Of a stretch of DNA of 64,000 bases, positions 55,880-64,000 are shown in pieces. Source of the DNA: Paragonimus westermani (taxonomy: Eukaryota > Platyhelminthes > Trematoda > Plagiorchiida > Troglotrematidae); NCBI GenBank assembly GCA_008508345.1, contig QNGE01000830.1, forward strand, positions 79,408-143,407, given 5' to 3'. Positions within the stretch are counted from its first letter, which is position 1, and each line of letters starts with the position of its first letter. The translations under genes were made by a program, and so were the position numbers. Below the pieces are notes generated by a model. It ran no database searches. It worked only from the letters and a program-made list of their open reading frames with translations, and had not been told where the DNA came from.

Positions 55880-57976
55880 CGCAAGGTGTGTTGGGCACTG
55901 AATGGCTGGAGCCCATCCGAAAAGCGTACGAACCAATATAGTAACCGGCCTCCGGCAACAAGAGACACGAGTCTCAAAATGTTTGTTGGTCATGGACTAC
56001 CTCACAAGACAGATTTACGATATCATGTAGGCCTTCGCTGGTGAACTGCTGCGCTAGTAATAGATGTGTCTTGTCTCTCTTCGGAGGCCGGTTTTAGTAA
56101 CAAGGGCGATCCACGAAACGCTTCGTTATCAATCCGGAAAACCAATCTGCCTGCGTCGATAACTCGGAAGGCTACAATCGCGGTGTCTGATCTCACCGCT
56201 CTGTGCTCAGTGTTACATCTCCAATTCCCGTCAACCCCCTCACCATGCAAGTACAATGTGTATCTAGAGTTTCTGTGGCTCAAATTGCTGACCAAATTGG
56301 TGTTGGAATTGCTCCAAGCGAATGCGCAGAGAAGGTGCTGCTTGCCTAAATTGCTATCAATAGCCATCTTTTCGCTGTCAGACTCGAAGGTGGGGTTACA
56401 GCGTACAAAAGCACCCATCACAAACGCTGTCTGTTTGTTGTTGCCTCATGTGCCCGAACAGGCTGTAGCCCAGACGTACTCAAAGATGATTTTTATCATC
56501 AGCTCGCTAACCTTCCACACGCCGCGGCGCACAGACATTGTAGAACTAGCTGGAGACTTGAATGCTCACGCAGGTAGGCTAAGTGCTGACGAGCGTGGCT
56601 TACGTGACCCGTACTCTTACGGTACTCGTTGAACAGACAACGGTGAACGTCTGTTGCAGCCCTGTGGTGACAACGGTCTATTTCTGGCTAATACTAATTA
56701 CTGAATTTTCAGGCGTCAGTGTGCCACCGGGCGACCTCCATTGTGAATCAGCTGTGGACAGATTGACCATATGGCCGTCAGCAATCGGTGGTTTGGCTGT
56801 TTTCAAGTCTTTACGGCAATCAGGAGCACCTACATGGATTCCGACCGCACACTGGTATATGCGAAGTGCCTTGTACGTTTTGGTGGGAGGCCACTTCGTC
56901 GTCAACCATAAACTGGCACACACACACACCGAGTAGGCGGTTGCACCTATTCGATGTCACCACCCACCAGAAATTGAATAGCATTACGCACGTACACGGC
57001 ATACGATGCATAAGTGCTGTAATACAACGTGTAGCATCACTACTCATCAAACTGCCAACCGACAGGTCTCAGCGATCACTGGAAATTCTCAACGTTCGCC
57101 GTCATAGTCCATCCAGCAGTGGGTACAACTCGGTCGGCAAGGCTACTCGTCTGGAGCCCCGGAACCAATAATAAGATCGCGGGGTCCGGTGGACATAACG
57201 CGTTATCGAAGTGGAACAGGCCGTTGCTACCGGGAACTCTCTTAAACCTTTCCATCTCATCCGGAAATTTGGTAATAGAAAGCCAGGTTTGAGCGAAGCC
57301 AACGATGGACCTACGCATAACCTGTAGCGACGCTAAAGACGCTGGGCTGAGCACTCCCAACAGCAGTTCAACTGATCATTCGCATCACTGACTAGGCCTT
57401 CGAGCTGTGCGCATACTCGGTAATCTATTGATGTCTCTTCGCACTCGGGAACAGAAGTCTCTCTCGAGGTAAGGCTTCTGAACCGCTACAAAGCACCCGG
57501 TCCAGACGAACTCCCTTCTGCCCTTTTTGTTGACAGAGCTTCAGCCTTAGAGAGCTGACGACTGTACCCCACAAACTCTAGAGTTGTTTCAAACGACTGG
57601 GATTTGGTTAACATCGTGTCCACTTTCAAAAAGGCTCACGCGCTTCATGTGCAATCAACCTGATTCCTATTGAGTCGAAGTTGCCCACACCCACTGTACT
57701 ACGTAGACTAAGGGAAACGTGCGGGAAGTGTACAGTAAACTAGGTTTCGGACTGGCCTTGGCTGCACCAGTCCATCTTCATACTCCATCAGATGTTTGAA
57801 CTGCACCGCTGATATGAAAGGCCAACAATTGTCTTTCTCCACATCAAACGGTTTATTGATTCAGCTAGCACCGCTGCACTCTCAAACTATATATCAAGGA
57901 TGGGTATGTCTGAGAAGTATGTAAACATCCCGCAAGTAACGTACCGTCAGAACTCGAGCAGGGTTAGTGCGTATAG
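55880..57976 (+). mobile_element. RTE-like LINE: endonuclease and start of RT
   Basis: The endonuclease is legible across frames: WSPSEKRTNQYSNRPPATR near 55915, SHLFAVRLEGGVTAYKSTHH (about 56360), DDFYHQLANLPH (about 56480), then VELAGDLNAHAGRLSADERG near 56545 (GDxN block). TDNGERLLQPCGDN, ATW..P, QLWTD/IDHMAVS and SDRTLVYAKCLVRFGG follow, ending near 56910. RT begins at about 57475 with LLNRYKAPGPDELPSALF, then FKKAHA, LIPIESKL, ELHRRYERPTIV and SEKYVNIPQVTYRQNSSRVS. It breaks off at 57976, where LTR sequence of element C starts. Stops occur throughout. Confidence 0.7.
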
Positions 57977-58240
57977 GAAGTGAAACTGAACCTGATAAGA
58001 CGCGCGTTGTACGTTTTAAAACCGAAGCTAATCACTGTCTCTCTCCCTCATGTTGCAGAGCCAGCGGTTTGTGCAGTCACCGAGGTAGAGGCAGCGACTG
58101 AGGACAAACTAACTGATCGAACCGTGACGTAATGTTCCATACCGTTTATTACTTCTCCCCTACTTTTATAGTGGTGTTACGTGTTCTTGATAAACATTTA
58201 CCGGCGAACTCTCGTACTCCCTTCTTATGGGTATATTACA
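57977..58240 (+). repeat. Element C 5' LTR (truncated)
   Basis: Matches 62399-62640. Ends TATATTACA. It contains about 22 bp (TAGTGGTGTTACGTGTTC region) absent from the 3' LTR. Confidence 0.85.
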
Positions 58241-58272
58241 ATTTGGCGATCCTGCAAGGATTCAAAAGACAA

Positions 58273-58770
58273 ATGTCAGTAAAACAAGCGAAAGGCGATC
58301 ATAACCCCAGCGAAGAATGTACGACCGACGCGATGGCAGAGGCAGTAAAAACCCTGAGTGGGGGTCGAGAACCTCTCTCTTTCCCAGCCCGCGACTGCAG
58401 TACTCCCTCCGCCAATACCGAAGTTTGTCCTGAGGATGTCGTATCGACGATGGGAAAGCATGTCGAAGCTGTACATCGACCGATTTCCCACTACCCAGCT
58501 TAAAATGGCCCTCCTTTGTCTCCTGTCAGGTGAGGCGCTGGAAATTGCTTTTAGCAGTCAAGAGCTCCGTCAATTTTTGGATTTGCCTAGGTTGCCAGTA
58601 CAATAGGGGGTACGATTTCAAGGTAGACAATAAACACGCGAGAGTGTCAGTGCATTTGTGAGAGACCTACGATACCTCGCCGAATGGGCGTATGGCGGCG
58701 GGTCCGCCCAAGAGCTAGACAAACGAATGTTGGGGCAATTGATTGTTGGTGTGTCCAGCGCGAGCTTTTG
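58273..58770 (+). pseudogene. Element C gag
   Basis: The frame 58132-58503 contains MSVKQAKGDHNPSEECTTDA onward, and 58358-58606 contains LKMALLCLLSGEALEIAFSS. After a frame change near 58650 comes FVRDLRYLAEWAYGGSAQEL and DKRMLGQLIVGVSSASF, characteristic of a capsid C-terminus in Gypsy elements. The zinc knuckle expected next is not seen; the sequence up to 58890 is decayed. Confidence 0.65.
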
Positions 58771-59060
58771 ATGCATCCCCCAACCGCACTGGTTGGAATG
58801 ATCGGCCATACACTTCGCATTTGACAAAACCTCAGGCGAGCGAATTTGAAACACAGCATATATTTCATCAGCAATCAGTCCATGTTTAACTTTGGCTTTT
58901 GCCATAGAGTTAACGATCGGGGATACCACTATCGTCGGGTTATTAGATACGTGGGCAGCCAGAAGGTTGACAAGATCATATATGGCCAGGAAACTTGGCT
59001 GCCACGAATTAGAGCCTTGTAACGGGAAGCTTGTTGAGAAAAGCACTTTTTCCCAAAAAA

Positions 59061-59065
59061 AAACT
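59061..59065. repeat. Target site duplication of the solo LTR, left
   Basis: AAACT. Pairs with AAGCT at 59442-59446 (4 of 5). Confidence 0.6.
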
Positions 59066-59441
59066 TGTTATATTTCCCAAGGGAAATAGATCCTTCTATT
59101 TTGATAACTCGAATGCCCGCCATCATTCTGGAAGATTCGAGTTCGCGCGCTTGCTTCTGATTGGCCCGTTCAGTGTCCTAGGACCAAGGCCACCGAAAAC
59201 CTATAAATACAGCCGTTTTGAGCCACTGTTTTGCCTTCGGGCTGAGCAGCAAATGAAGGTCGTTTGAAGGCCGTCTTTTTCCTTTCTTGTTGGGGGTTCT
59301 AAGTTGCGAGAGTTGAGTCCGAGTACTTGCGTTTCGATTCATCGTATCGTTCGCGATATCCTTGCGTTTCGTTCGTGATCGAGGTACTGCTCGCCGTTTT
59401 TGTGTTTCGTTCTTGCCTTCCTCCCTCAGGGGGTCGTAACA
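59066..59441 (+). mobile_element. Solo LTR E (376 bp) inside the protease of element C
   Basis: Begins TGTTATATTTCCC and ends GGTCGTAACA, giving TGTTA...TAACA inverted ends. It contains a TATAAATA box at 59202-59209, and a T-rich and G/T-rich downstream half. It interrupts the protease frame precisely and is flanked by AAACT and AAGCT. No internal retroelement domain is present, so it is a solo LTR, presumably left by recombination between two LTRs. It has no similarity that I can see to the other LTRs in the window. Confidence 0.75.
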
Positions 59442-59446
59442 AAGCT
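59442..59446. repeat. Target site duplication of the solo LTR, right
   Basis: AAGCT, just before the protease frame resumes. Confidence 0.6.
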
Positions 59447-59909
59447 GATCACTGTTGGTGGTTCTGCCATGAGTACCCAAGGATCAGTGACATCCACGGT
59501 AAAGGTAGCCAATCAGGCACTCCAACACAAATTCGTAGTGGCCCCAAACCTTCCAGTTAGTTGTATAGTTGGGATCGATCTCCTAAGGCGTCTTGGATGC
59601 TGCTTAGATGTAGCAAAACGTTAGCCAGTTACCCCATCATGTACAGTGCTTTTCAGATCATTGTACGACCATAACGGACTCGAGTTCACTCTGTATGTCG
59701 CTCCGTGGGGTGTCGGGTCACAACTGGAGGCGTTACTTAAGATCTCGGGGTGCTGCAATGATACTCAAAGCGCAGCTAAGTTGAGAAAAGTAATTGTTGA
59801 TCACACTGATGCGTTTGGCTGGAATAAAAACGACCTGAGGCAAACGAATGTGGTGAAACACAAAATGGACACATGAAAAGCCACATGGGAGAATCCCAGT
59901 TGCTCTACA

Positions 59910-60587
59910 AGTTTCCAAAATGACTAACGAGATGCTTCAGAAAAATGTAATTCAGCCGTCGAACTCCCCATGGTCCTCTCCTGTGGTGTTGGTAAAGAAG
60001 AAAGACGGTAGCTTGCGACTGTTGACTATAGAGAGTTAGACAAGGTCATCAATAAGGATGCGTTCCCATTACCCCGTATCGATTATTTGTTTGACGCCCT
60101 GGGGAATTGCATCTACTTCAGCACGCTGGATTTAGCCTCACGCTACTGGCAGGTTGAAACAGAAGAGTCAGACCGAGCTAAAACGGCGTTCATGGTACCC
60201 GCGGAGCTGTATGAGTTTCAGTCCTTTGGGTTATCAAATGCCCCCGCCATATTCCACCGTCTGATGCAGTGGGTGTTGAGTAACCTTATTCCTCATAGGT
60301 GCCTCGATGACGTTATCGTCCACGAGAAGACAAATGAGGAACACCTGAGAAATCTAGTTAGTGTCTTTGGAAGGCTATCGCAAGTGGGTCTGACGCTCAA
60401 CCCCGTTAAGTGTCATTTAATGCAAAAAGAAGTAACATATCAGGGGCATGTGACTACTGGGGAAAATCTAAAGTTTGAATGGTCCGGAGAATGTGAAGCA
60501 GCGTTCGGGGCCCTCCAACGTTCTTTATGCTCCGCGCCTATCTTGTCACTACCAGACTTGTCGCCTGCAGCCGGTGGTTTCGTTTAG
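59910..60587 (+). pseudogene. Element C reverse transcriptase
   Basis: Before 60087, other frames give VIQPSNSPWSSPVVLVKKKD and INKDAFPLPRIDYLFDALGN. The long open frame 60087-60587 continues YFSTLDLASRYWQVETEESD, LSNAPAIFHRLMQWV and RCLDDVIVHEKTNEEHLRNL. Both catalytic blocks (LDLA and CLDD) are intact. VTTGENLKFEWSGECEAAFG follows QGH directly, so most of the thumb and connection segment has been deleted. The frame ends with LSLPDLSPAAGGFV and a TAG. Confidence 0.85.
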
Positions 60588-60990
60588 GATACTGATGCTA
60601 GTGACCATGCCATTAGGGCCGTATTATCGCAAAAGGGTGCTGATGGACAAGAGGGAATGAGTGCTTACGGAAGCTGCACTTTTAGCAAGAAAGAAAGAGA
60701 TTATTGTACAACCAGAAGGGAGATGCTAAACCTGGTATTCTTTGTAAAGCAATTCCGGTACTAAGTGTTGGGCAGGCGGTTTGCTGTTCCCATTGAACAC
60801 CAACCTCCCCGTTGATTTCAGAATTTTATGGACTCGGAGGGCCAGATTGCGCGACGGCGGGGAACTCTTCAAGAATATGACTACGAGTGTGAACATTGAG
60901 CGGGAAGAAGTCACGCCAACTCAGATGCGTTATTTAAGAGGCCCGGGCGTGTTCACGGAGACTGCCCGCCGTGTAGTACGCAACACGTAA
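60588..60990 (+). pseudogene. Element C RNase H
   Basis: After the TAG, DTDASDHAIRAVLSQKGADG gives the first catalytic aspartate, then KERDYCTTRREMLNLVFFVK with the glutamate block, and a damaged VPIEHQPPR where TDHxxL is expected. The C-terminal NSDALFKRPG near 60915 corresponds to NADALSRRP. Frame shifts occur near 60760. Confidence 0.7.
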
Positions 60991-61229
60991 CACTAGTCAC
61001 ACTGCAAGGGGAGGACTACGGACGATGGCATACGGCCCAAGCGCCCGACCAAGAGACTGCTCACATTTACGAGAGACAACAGGACGAGGGAAGTAGGCGC
61101 GCAAGTAAAGAGATAGAAGAGAAAAATTATGAGAGCCGCTGTCTATGGGCAATGAGACCACTCATTGATTAACGAGGTTGTACTGTTTTTCGATTACGGG
61201 TCTAACCATTGCAAAACAATCGTCGTCCC

Positions 61230-62330
61230 ACGATGAGTGGTAGACAAGGTTTTAGAAGACCTCCATCAAGAGCTAGGGCATACCAGAATAAACAAAATGG
61301 ATGCTGCAGCCAGACAACGTTTTTGGTGGCCACATTTGCGTCGTAATGTAGCACACTTCTGTCATCGGTGTGAACAATGTGGCAGTTTCAGAAATCCCAG
61401 GAACAAACAAAAAGCCCCACTTGAGCCAATATATGCCGGCTATCCAAACGAGTTAGTTCGCGTAGACACCGTAGGCCCCTTAACGGAGACTTTAAGAAGC
61501 AAAGGGTATGTGATTGGCCTGGTCGACTAAAACACAAAATGGTGTGAAGTAATACCCTTGACTCACCTTCACGCGAAGATCGTGGCCAATACGATCGTCG
61601 AGCATTGGGTGTGTCAATGAGGAGCGTCGCAGCAGCTGCACTCTGAACAGGAGTCCACTTTCGAAAGAGCCTCACTGCAAGAGATCCGTCAGATCCTGGA
61701 AACCTACAAAATCCCGACGACCGCCTAACACTCCAAAAGCAACGCGTAGGCCAAAGCAACTTATCGCTCAACTTTGACGTTCCTAAAAGCGTTTGCTGAT
61801 CGCAATCTTATCGGTAGGGATCTGACGATCCCAAAGTGCGTACTAACCTACCGCAGCTGTTTTCATGCGTCTACTAAGCAAACACCCCACTTCCTGTGGA
61901 CTGGCCGAGAAATCTGACTGCCTTTAAATATCTGCCTGCCCTGGGTCGACCGAATACAGTCCACGGTGGAGGCACACGTTAGCAAGTTGATTAATACTCC
62001 ACGCTTAGCACAAGAAATATCGAGAACGCATTTGCAGAATGCGCACCAGTATCAGGAGTATCATGACGGGAGGGTACTCGGAGACCCCTTGAGACCCAGG
62101 GATGAAGTATGGTCACAAGGAAACGGTGCGCCCGGGTGTCCTTACAAGACTGCGGAGACAATGGAAAGGACCGTTCGTCGTATAAACGTATGACATCTGG
62201 TTCGACTTGCTTAATAAAAGAGCCGAAATACCCAACTAGTCCGCCTATGATCGTCCGCTACAAACGTCTGAAACCGTTCACGAACAGCAGCGACAACGAT
62301 CCAGGAGGAGGTGCAAACAATTTCAGAAGT
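61230..62330 (+). pseudogene. Element C integrase
   Basis: 61237-61530 has the zinc-binding domain (LHQELGHTRINKMDAAARQR, then WWPHLRRNVAHFCHRCEQCG) and the start of the core (VRVDTVGPL, then VIGLVD and a stop). Later frames show EIRQILETYKIPTT, TFLKAFADRNLIG, LTIPKCVLTYRS and TKQTPHFLWTG. The residues around the catalytic glutamate, normally GQAER, are damaged (A-stop-AKAT). The tail includes VWSQGNGAPG and MIVRYKRLKPF. The domain order is normal but the core is not functional. Confidence 0.75.
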
Positions 62331-62359
62331 TGAGGCTCCGTCACAGGGAGGGGCCTGGA

Positions 62360-62640
62360 TGTTGCGTCCAGGACGCCGCCTGTAGTAGCGGACAGTGTGA
62401 AGTGAAACTGAACCTGAGAAGACGCGCGTTGTACGTTTTACAACCAAGGCTAATCACTGTCTCTCTCCCTTATGTTGCAGAGCCAGCGGTTTGTGCAGTC
62501 TCCGAGGTAGGGGCCCCGACTGAGGACAAACTAACTGATCGAACCGTGACGTAATGGTCCATACCGTTTCATACCTCTCCCCTACTGTTAATAAACATTT
62601 ACCGGCTAACTCTCCTACTTCGTGTGCGGGTAACTTGAAA
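62360..62640 (+). repeat. Element C 3' LTR (281 bp)
   Basis: Begins TGTTGCGTCCAGG after a purine tract, ends near GGTAACTTGA. Contains AATAAA (62592-62597). Confidence 0.8.
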
Positions 62641-62689
62641 TTTGGTTTAAATGTCTTCGCTGTCATTGTCCATTCATAGTTTTGCTACC

Positions 62690-62948
62690 TTGGTGCCCAG
62701 TGTATCAAGAGATTATATACGATCATTGCTATTCTTTGTCGAATAGCATAACTCATCGCGTACTGTATTATTCGTGTTCGACATTGTGCGCATTATTCTG
62801 TAGACTTGTGTTTCTTTTTGGTGCCCAGTGCATCAAAAAACAATTGTATACGATCATTGCTATTCGTTGGAGAATAGCATAAATCACTGCGTATTATCTT
62901 ATTTGTGTTCGATAGTATCCGTAATTTTTTTAGCCTCGTGTTTCCTTT
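62690..62948 (+). repeat. Two tandem units of about 128-131 bp
   Basis: Unit 1 starts TTGGTGCCCAGTGTATCA at 62690 and unit 2 TTGGTGCCCAGTGCATCA at 62818. Shared internal words include TATACGATCATTGCTATTC, GAATAGCATAA and CTTGTGTTTCTTT or CTCGTGTTTCCTTT. The array sits directly between element C and a LINE ORF1, so it may be 5' untranslated repeats of the LINE. Confidence 0.85.
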
Positions 62949-63033
62949 TCGTTAACAACTGTCATCTTTACTCACAGACCATAACACAATCAGACGCACA
63001 AGATCCAGCAGCATTGGTGGATCGGAGGTATTG

Positions 63034-64000
63034 AGTACTTGTGGTCGTTTCGGCTGCTACATGACTGTTCAGAACGGTATGCAATGCCAGACGTGCCTAC
63101 ACGGGTACCACTTTAAGTGTACTGGCCTCAGGGAGGACCAGTATGCCCTGCTCACTTATTCAAAAAGACCATTTATCTGTATGAGCTCTCTTCCGATATA
63201 GCTACACCCCAGTGAAGGCCACGCTGGATCCTCTACTCACCACCCCGAGCGAGCAGAAGTCCGACGCGTGCAAGTGTGGCTACAAGGCGTCTAAAGATGT
63301 AAGTGCACAGATAGCCAAGGTAGAAAAAGCCCCGAGTAATACTCAGAGAGCTTTATCTGACACGAAGTCAGAACTGAGCTCGTTGAATGAGTACATTGCC
63401 CTTGCCCTTCCAGGCGCTGCGGCTGCTTGCAAGGCAGTGGCTTTGTCCACTGCTCAAATTGAGGAATTCGCGACGAGCTTGAAGGATAGAGCACTCCGGG
63501 AGGAGGCTTGTTTGGTGGGGACGATTTCCGATCACACTCTCTCCATGGGAACAAGCCAGGGCGGTGCTAAACGCTTGTTTCCATCCAGAGTCTACAAAAA
63601 TGGTTTCCGCTGGCAGACTTTTATCCAAAGCTACCAAGAAGACACTGGGACTCCTTGTGACGTTACCCGCAAAGATTAGCACGGAGGAAGTACTGGAAAA
63701 AGCGGCTGAACTAAGGAAAAAGCACGTTAACCTCAGGGGAACCTCGCTAGATCGTTCACTGCAGGAGCGGCAGAAGCGCTCTCAGCTTGCTAGAACAAGA
63801 TTGTGCATCAAGGTTGACCCCAAACTCCAGGTTAGAATTGAAAGTTCTTATCCCTGCTGTCAAGAGGGGACCGATGTCCTCGGATGGACCACCCCAAGCA
63901 CCCACATCGGAGGCTTCTGCCCCTATCACCTTGAAAAGTCTAACGCCTGTGGATATGCAAGGGGCCGAGAGAGCAGATCCCAAAGGTGTTAAGGACCATC
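63034..64000 (+). pseudogene. LINE ORF1 with PHD-type zinc finger, runs off the window
   Basis: From 63037 a frame reads TCGRFGCYMTVQNGMQCQTC, LHGYHFKCTGLREDQYALLT and SKRPFICMSS, a PHD-like C4HC3 finger with the last cysteine replaced by serine (TCT). 63212-63679 then encodes a helical stretch with SAQIAKVEKAPSNTQRALSD and LSSLNEYIALALPG. 63564-63992 carries GRLLSKATKKTLGLLVTLPA, then EEVLEKAAELRKKHVNLRG and SLDRSLQERQKRSQLARTR, resembling the RNA-binding C-terminus of CR1-like ORF1 proteins. ORF1 proteins coat LINE RNA. Frame changes at about 63185 and 63600 mark decay. The RT ORF would lie beyond 64000. Confidence 0.6.

Larger units (their letters stand above)
58892..59620 (+). pseudogene. 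Element C protease, split by a solo LTR
   Basis: The first part (58892-59065) reads FAIELTIGDTTIVGLLDTWA and ARRLTRSYMARKLGC, where the catalytic DTG triplet is DTW. The second part resumes at 59442: KLITVGGSAMSTQGSVTSTV, LQHKFVVAPNLPVSCIVGID and LLRRLGC. The two halves join into one retropepsin-like fold when 59066-59446 is taken out. Confidence 0.75.
57977..62640 (+). mobile_element. Gypsy element C with both LTRs and a nested solo LTR
   Basis: The 5' LTR remnant (57977-58240) and 3' LTR (62360-62640) are clearly alike, with long runs such as CTAATCACTGTCTCTCTCCC in both. A primer-binding-like TGGCGATCCTGC starts at 58244, three bases after the 5' LTR, and GGGAGGGGCCTGGA precedes the 3' LTR. 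Gag, protease, RT, RNase H and integrase lie between in Ty3/Gypsy order, with multiple stops and a solo LTR in the protease gene. The first 39 bp of the 5' LTR are missing at the junction with the upstream LINE. Confidence 0.85.

Noticed and set aside
56678..56929. Minus-strand frames opposite the LINE endonuclease at 55.9-57.4 kb
   Set aside because: The plus strand carries the GDLNAHAG and TWRPP/IDH endonuclease blocks in order, so the minus frames are shadows.
58618..59046. 142-residue minus-strand open frame
   Set aside because: It lies opposite gag and protease of element C, whose plus-strand reading matches known motifs. The minus frame is a shadow.

Overview
The window looks like nuclear DNA of a parasitic flatworm, most likely a digenean trematode. 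That assignment is an inference. It rests on the mix of degenerate retroelements: CsRn1-type and other Ty3/Gypsy elements, a BEL/Pao element, RTE-like and CR1-like LINEs, a Penelope-like element and a tRNA-derived SINE. It also rests on one intron-bearing host gene with canonical splice sites. There is no operon-like layout and no dense coding. No species can be named from the sequence alone.

The only host gene I can support with confidence is a SLC39A9 (ZIP9) zinc-transporter orthologue on the minus strand. Exon 1 is at 46857-46943, exon 2 at 40993-41160, exon 3 at 17093-17566 and exon 4 at 14075-14224. All four exons are phase 0 and have AG acceptors and GT donors. Introns 1 to 3 are 5.7, 23.4 and 2.9 kb. 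The last coding exon, expected to carry TM7-TM8, was not found. Almost everything between 14 and 47 kb is therefore ZIP9 intron, and it is filled with SINE, LINE, Penelope and Gypsy relics.

Layout. 1-359: pol tail and short 3' LTR of a Gypsy element. 690-2720: Gypsy relic (+). 3438-8481: long Gypsy element (-) whose reverse transcriptase gene is split by a 5'-truncated LINE with a visible 13-bp target duplication. 8998-12480: BEL/Pao relic (+). 12670-13300: LINE end (+). 14075-46943: ZIP9 (-), with intronic SINEs (15.9 and 18.9 kb), LINEs (21.1-22.9, 28.4-29.6 and 38.0-38.5 kb), a Penelope-like element (33.7-34.8 kb), a Gypsy gag-pol relic (36.0-37.9 kb) and LTR remnants (43.2-44.4 kb; these lie in intron 1). 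47423-47815: unrecognised open frame divergent from ZIP9. 48270-55513: a pair of nearly identical 422-bp inverted repeats (CR1-like endonuclease segment) bracketing a complete CsRn1-type Gypsy element (50803-54550). 55880-57976: RTE-like LINE. 57977-62640: another Gypsy element with both LTRs, whose protease gene carries a solo LTR with a 5-bp target duplication. 62690-64000: tandem 128-bp repeat followed by a PHD-finger ORF1 of a LINE that runs off the window.

The retroelements are all broken by stops and frameshifts. The family assignments come from motifs I can read across frames. I identified no new defence or metabolic system. The most informative structures are the nested insertions, the young inverted repeat in old surroundings, and the repeat-swollen ZIP9 gene.
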